From Natrinema halophilum (GTDB taxonomy: Archaea > Halobacteriota > Halobacteria > Halobacteriales > Natrialbaceae), in contig NZ_CP058601.1 in assembly GCF_013402815.2 (NCBI RefSeq), positions 1,488,001 to 1,552,000 of the forward strand: a stretch of 64,000 bases of DNA, in the 5' to 3' direction. Both the position numbers and the translations under genes were made by a program. Under the pieces are notes generated by a model. It was not told where the DNA came from. It did no database searches and saw only the letters and a list, made by a program, of their open reading frames with translations. This document shows positions 60,176-64,000 of this stretch, piece after piece (positions within the stretch are counted from its first letter, which is position 1; every line of letters begins with the position of its first letter).

Positions 60176-60818
60176 ATCGAAACTTTGTCACAGGAAGCAA
60201 TGTGCAACGTGGGCTCGAGATCACTTACAATCCCATGCTGACTCCAAGCTCTCTATTCAGCAGCCCGTTCCTCTCAGAATCTCGGACAGTCGCACTCCTC
60301 GTGTGAGATGTAGTACCATTCGAGCGGGAGATATATGAACAACCGAGTCTGAGATGTGACATCCTCCTCGCCGGAAACGGAGCGGGATCGAAGATTCCGC
60401 AGGCAGTCGGGCATAGCCCGACGACGAGGCTTCCCGCCAGAGCCGGCTGATTTTGGAATTTGCGTTTACAGACCGACACTGCTGGGAGTGTCACGTCCCC
60501 GGTACTCCTATCCGTTGGTGGGATCACGGTTCTGCCCCAATGACTCGGAGGAATCGTTCTTGCTTTCGTCGGTAAGTATTTCTACGGTATCCGAACACGC
60601 AAACCGTGCCCCACCACGGCGAGCCAGGATCAGAGCCCGTTCAACGAACCGGAGAAGTCGTGACTTGGGAGGCCTTCCATCGTGACCGAGTTCATTCAAT
60701 CGTCACGTATCTCAGCAAGGGTTTCGACAAGGCCGGAGCGTCGTACTGGGAAGTATTCGGGAGAAACGACCGAGCGAAGCGTCTGTGCGTTCGAACGCAC
60801 GCCAGAAGTGATCGGGCG
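60176..60818. other. Non-coding region with hairpins resembling a transposon end
   Basis: About 640 bases with no convincing gene. GTCGGGC-ATA-GCCCGAC forms a perfect 7-bp hairpin at about 60408-60424, between GTGACATCCTCCTCGCCGG and GGCTTCCCGCC, an arrangement like the right ends of haloarchaeal IS200/IS605 (TnpB) elements as I remember them. A perfect 16-bp palindrome (GTGCGTTCGAACGCAC) lies at 60785-60800, just past the eL40 stop, and may act in transcript termination or processing. Confidence 0.4.
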
Positions 60819-60968
60819 TTATGCTGCGCGAGGTTCTTTCGCTTTGGGCCGAAGCTTCTCGTACCCGCATTTACGACAGCGGTCCGACCGCGGGGGGTTG
60901 CGAGCGTTACAGCGCATACAGATCATCTTCTCGAGCGTCCGTTTCTCAGCGGCGTCGAAACTGGCCAT
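60819..60968 (-). CDS. rpl40e: Large ribosomal subunit protein eL40
   Basis: 49 aa from the ATG at 60968: [20 protein letters not shown], then [20 protein letters not shown] and PKAKEPRAA. The CxxC...CxxC zinc site (residues 17-20 and 31-34) and length match archaeal ribosomal protein L40e. It lies 91 bases downstream of tsr3 on the same strand, a pairing that fits a ribosome-assembly cluster. Confidence 0.93.
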   Translation of the reverse strand: MASFDAAEKRTLEKMICMRCNARNPPRSDRCRKCGYEKLRPKAKEPRAA

Positions 60969-61059
60969 ACCCTCCCTTTTTCCGTGGCGCATTTAACGGC
61001 TGTGATTACCGCCCCGTTCGGCGGTGCTCGGATTCCAGACCTCGAATCGGGCGAAGCCG

Positions 61060-61563
61060 TCACTCCTCGTCGGCGAGATAGTCCTCCTGAACCGCGACGA
61101 CTTCGCCCGAGTCCGTACACTCGCTGTAGCGACGGAGCGGTTCCTCGTTGAGCGTCAAGAAGGTATCGCCCCAGCGAAACGGCTCGAGTACGTCAGCGGC
61201 CAGTTCCCACTCGTCGAAAATACAGGCTGCACCGGCCAGTGCCTCGGCGGTGGTCAGTCGGAACGGCCGGCCGTAGTTGATCGGGTTCGCGGCGACGAGA
61301 AAGGGAAGCGCTCGGTGGACGCCGCGCATCGAAAACGATGCCGCCTCGGCGGACTCCCACGAGCAGTCGAGGGCGACCAGCGTTCCCAGACCCTCTTCGG
61401 CGTCAGCCGGCGAGAGCGCCCGCTCCGCGTGGGGATTGAGAACGACCCCGTACGGCACCTGCCCCATCGATCGGTAGAGGGTCGCCTTGTCGAACTTCTC
61501 GAGACGACGCGCCGTGCATTTGTCGGGATCGTCGTCACCCTCGTAATAGACGTGACACTCCAC
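61060..61563 (-). CDS. tsr3: 18S/16S rRNA aminocarboxypropyltransferase, Tsr3 family
   Basis: 167 aa from a GTG at 61563 ([20 protein letters not shown]). Family features: [88 protein letters not shown]. Tsr3 transfers an aminocarboxypropyl group from SAM to a uridine in small-subunit rRNA. The frame continues upstream to 61650 but without family match. Confidence 0.9.
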   Translation of the reverse strand: MECHVYYEGDDDPDKCTARRLEKFDKATLYRSMGQVPYGVVLNPHAERALSPADAEEGLGTLVALDCSWESAEAASFSMRGVHRALPFLVAANPINYGRPFRLTTAEALAGAACIFDEWELAADVLEPFRWGDTFLTLNEEPLRRYSECTDSGEVVAVQEDYLADEE

Positions 61564-61839
61564 ACGTGCGACGACGAGGAGCCGAGACAAAAGGAAATCG
61601 ACCCGTGCTCGATAGTACCGACAACGATTGTGCCCATTCAGGCCCGACACTTCTCGAAAGAGCGTGGATGCAGTGTCCGGTACGCGGCGACTTCCGGAGA
61701 GCGATAGCTCGGGCTGCTGGCCGCTCTTGGTCGCCGATCCAGATTAGATTCTGAGGAGATCTCGAGCCGCGGTGATCGGCAAAACGGCCGAAGCGAGGAG
61801 ACGAAAAGCCTCTTTAGTACTACCGTCCCCACATAAGAT

Positions 61840-62415
61840 ATGTTGCTCACAGTCTCTGGCCCGCCGGGAAGCGGGAAGAGTACGACCGCGGAGCTACTCG
61901 CGGACGCATTCGGTCTCGCTCACGTCAGCGGCGGCGACATCTTCCGGGATCTGGCCGACGAACGAGGCTACACCCCGCTCGAATTCAACAAACTCGCCGA
62001 GGAAAACGACGAGATCGATCGTGACCTCGACAGGCGATTGCGGGAAATCGCCGTCGAGGAGGACGATCTTGTACTCGAGTCCCGTCTCGCCGGCTGGCTG
62101 GCAGGCGACGAGGCCGATTTTCGGTTCTGGTTGGATGCGCCGGCCCGGGTTCGCGGCGAGCGAATCGCCGACCGCGAGGACAAAGATCCCGATCGGGCGA
62201 CCGAAGAGACGAAAGCCCGCGAGGCCAGCGAGGCCCAGCGGTATCAGGACTACTACGGGATCGACATTCGAGATCTGACCATCTACGACCTCTCGGTGAA
62301 CACGGCTCGCTGGGAACCGGATGCCGTCCTCGACATGCTCGTTACCGCCGTCGAGCGCTACGACGCCGACGGCGACGAAGGAAAAGTGCTCGTCGACCTC
62401 GAGTCGGACTTCTAA
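61840..62415 (+). CDS. cmk: Cytidylate kinase
   Basis: 191 aa: P-loop [20 protein letters not shown] at the start, then [20 protein letters not shown], the lid Arg-rich region ([20 protein letters not shown]) and [14 protein letters not shown]. The archaeal type of CMP kinase phosphorylates CMP/dCMP with ATP. Its TAA overlaps the next ATG (TAATG), so it is co-transcribed with the pseudouridine synthase. Confidence 0.93.
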   Translation: MLLTVSGPPGSGKSTTAELLADAFGLAHVSGGDIFRDLADERGYTPLEFNKLAEENDEIDRDLDRRLREIAVEEDDLVLESRLAGWLAGDEADFRFWLDAPARVRGERIADREDKDPDRATEETKAREASEAQRYQDYYGIDIRDLTIYDLSVNTARWEPDAVLDMLVTAVERYDADGDEGKVLVDLESDF

Positions 62416-63323
62416 TGGTTCTCCGTGGCCCCCCGGCAGACCGGTCGCCAGCCGAATTGCTCACCTTCGGCGTCGTCAACCTCGACAAACCGCCGGGTCC
62501 CTCCTCGCACCAGGTCAGCGGCTGGTTGCGAGACGCCGTCGACGAGACGCTCGCGGAGCGCGACACCGGCACGACGATCGACCGAGCGGCTCACGCGGGG
62601 ACGCTCGATCCCAAAGTGACCGGCTGCCTCCCGGTGATGCTCGGCGACGCGACTCGGCTCGCGCCGGTTTTTCTGGAGGGAAGCAAGGAATACATCGCCG
62701 TCCTCGAGTGTCACGCTCCGGTCCCCGGTGACGCAGCAGCCATCGTCTCCGAGTTCGAGGGACCGATCTACCAGAAACCGCCGCGCAAGAGCGCGGTCTC
62801 CCGTCGCCTCCGCGTGAGGGAAGTATACGATCTCGAGGTGCTCGAGACCGACGAGCGTCGGCTCCTCTTGCGCATACGATGCGAGAGTGGAACCTACGTC
62901 CGCAAACTGTGTCACGACCTGGGACTGGCACTCGGTACCGGCGGTCACATGGGCCATCTGCGCCGGACCGCGACGGACCCGTTCGACGACCGCACGCTCT
63001 ACAGCCCGTTCGACTTTCTCGACGCGCTGGCGTTCTGGCGCGAAGACGATGACCCCGACGTACTGTACGACGTCGTCGATCCCGCCGAACGGATCCTCGA
63101 GGGGATACCGAGCGTCGTAATCGCCGACAGCGCGGCTCGCGAAGTGGCCGAAGGGGCACCCGTCTACGCGCCGGGCGTCCTCGAAGCCGATGACGGACTG
63201 GACCGGGGGTCGCTGGTGGCCTGCTATACGCCGAACGAGGCGGCCGTGTGCCTCGGCGAACTGGTCGGCGATCCGAACGCCGAGCGCGGGACCGTCGTGG
63301 AACTCGAGCGCGTGCTGGTTTGA
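62415..63323 (+). CDS. cbf5: tRNA/rRNA pseudouridine synthase, Cbf5/TruB family
   Basis: 302 aa: LLTFGVVNLDKPPGPSSHQV, catalytic Asp in HAGTLDPKVTGCLPVMLGDA, RIRCESGTYVRKLCHDLGLA, and a C-terminal PUA domain (about 220-300). In archaea it is the catalytic subunit of box H/ACA RNPs and also modifies tRNA U55. It is coupled to cmk and stands 87 bases before a tRNA gene. Confidence 0.93.
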   Translation: MVLRGPPADRSPAELLTFGVVNLDKPPGPSSHQVSGWLRDAVDETLAERDTGTTIDRAAHAGTLDPKVTGCLPVMLGDATRLAPVFLEGSKEYIAVLECHAPVPGDAAAIVSEFEGPIYQKPPRKSAVSRRLRVREVYDLEVLETDERRLLLRIRCESGTYVRKLCHDLGLALGTGGHMGHLRRTATDPFDDRTLYSPFDFLDALAFWREDDDPDVLYDVVDPAERILEGIPSVVIADSAAREVAEGAPVYAPGVLEADDGLDRGSLVACYTPNEAAVCLGELVGDPNAERGTVVELERVLV

Positions 63324-63410
63324 ACCGGCACGGTCACAGTGGGGTGGCTCAGTACCACCCCGACCGCGAAACGACACTGTTAAACAGCAGACGACCATCG
63401 GTTCGGTTGC

Positions 63411-63481
63411 GGGACCGTGGGGTAGTGGTATCCTCTGCGGATGGGGTCCGTAGGACCCGAGTTCAATTCTCGGCGGTCCCA
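63411..63481 (+). tRNA. tRNA-Pro (anticodon GGG)
   Basis: The acceptor stem GGGACCG pairs with CGGTCCC. D-arm GGGT/ATCC. Anticodon stem TGCGG/CCGTA encloses ATGGGGT, so the anticodon is GGG (63443-63445). Four-base variable loop GGAC. T-arm CCGAG/CTCGG with loop TTCAATT. Discriminator A at 63481; CCA is not encoded. A CTTTTTG run follows directly and could terminate transcription. No intron is seen. Confidence 0.95.
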
Positions 63482-63651
63482 CTTTTTGCGACGCAAAACA
63501 GGGAGCGGAGACCACCGCAAAGCGATATTTCGGCCGCTGCATGCTTCTCACTCGCGTTCCGAAGAGTAGTCGGAGCAGCGAAAGGTCTGCCGACGGTCGT
63601 CCCCAGCCTGCGATCGAAAATCGGTCGACGTTCTCTCGACAGAGACTGACG

Positions 63652-63909
63652 TTATTCGAGATCTCGCGGATCGATGTGAGTGACTTCCCGGATCGTCGGA
63701 TACAGCGTGTCCGTGGAGAGTATCGGTTCGTCGAGTACCGTTGCGACGCCGAGGTGGACGGCATCGAAAAGGTTCAGGCGGTCGTACGCCCGTTGCAACG
63801 TCGACCCGGCAGCGAGGTGTTCGTGACGCAGTGGAACGAGCGCGACTCCTGCCTCGTCGAGTTGTTCGTGAACTGTTGTCCGTCGTTCTCGATCCCAATC
63901 GTCCTGCAT
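63652..63909 (-). pseudogene. PIN-domain (VapC-like) protein, N-terminus missing
   Basis: 85 aa from the ATG at 63909: MQDDWDRERRTTVHEQLDEA, then AYDRLNLFDAVHLGVATVLD and PILSTDTLYPTIREVTHIDP. It carries the C-terminal half of a PIN nuclease (LFDAVHLG and STD strands). In-frame sequence upstream (SVATCIEVQYA) still looks PIN-like, but a TGA lies about 50 bases before the ATG, so the first catalytic Asp is absent. Probably a decayed toxin gene. It could be a shorter active form, but this is unlikely. Confidence 0.65.
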
Positions 63910-64000
63910 TGCATACTGTACCTCGATACAGGTCGCGACGGAGGTTTTTGGTTGTCAACGGCATCGAACTCAACTTCAGAACTGAGCCAATCGTCGACCT

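Noticed and set aside
60606-61151. 181-codon plus-strand open frame
   Set aside because: It runs antisense over eL40 and into tsr3, both clear genes.
62412-63764. 450-codon minus-strand open frame
   Set aside because: Antisense shadow of the Cbf5 gene and the tRNA gene.

Overview
This window is chromosomal DNA from a halophilic archaeon (class Halobacteria; the gene set fits Natrialbaceae, but that placement is inference). The evidence is: very acidic proteins throughout; TATA boxes about 25-30 bases before start codons, so many transcripts look leaderless; and typical archaeal or haloarchaeal genes. These include TFB, two CDC48 ATPases, RadB, GHMP-type shikimate kinase, Cbf5/TruB-type pseudouridine synthase, ribosomal protein eL40, an S-layer glycoprotein with a PGF-CTERM anchor, Bat-type HTH regulators and many haloarchaeal DUF families.

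Layout. 1-2.6 kb: end of a PHA synthase (phaC), a phaB-type reductase and an Lrp-like regulator. 2.7-5.1 kb: moaC and nnrD, followed by a ten-copy 27-bp tandem repeat. 5.1-10.5 kb: small housekeeping and repair genes (acylphosphatase, metallo-beta-lactamase nuclease, Ogg, UPF0212, UPF0058). 11-17 kb: a secreted chitin-binding-type protein, tfb, DUF357 and a glutaredoxin-thioredoxin reductase fusion. 17-24.7 kb: S-layer glycoprotein, beta-carbonic anhydrase facing an FNT channel, and a membrane-protein/flavodoxin pair. 24.8-28.7 kb: a Bat-type regulator, an arsenic operon (arsR with an amber codon, arsC, arsM) and an unusual NRAMP-like transporter. 28.7-31.7 kb: an accessory patch with lower GC, remnants of toxin genes, a MITE-like inverted repeat, and two stray copies of a sequence ending like the neighbouring chorismate mutase gene. 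31.7-42 kb: aroQ-aroK, small DUFs, an R2-like oxidase, two convergent CDC48 paralogues and larC.

42-45 kb holds the most unusual locus: two divergent secreted proteins built on an exactly spaced Gln/Asn motif (QxQxxxQxNxNxQ), resembling curli-type amyloid repeats. 45-54.9 kb: an RNase H-fold protein, a lipoprotein, a frameshifted response regulator/histidine kinase, radB, a CBS protein with a ribosome-hibernation-like tail, a half-size lycopene cyclase domain protein, a CAP-domain protein, a YihY-type membrane protein and an AEC transporter. 54.9-64 kb: hisH, a family 4 uracil-DNA glycosylase, DUF99, DUF5786, regulators, a decayed MFS transporter, tsr3-eL40, cmk-cbf5, tRNA-Pro(GGG) and a PIN-domain fragment.

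Several real genes are short and easily missed: a 53-aa protein at 5670, a 44-aa zinc finger at 33746-33880 and eL40 at 60819-60968. Function assignments come from recognising families in the translated sequence; no database search was run.
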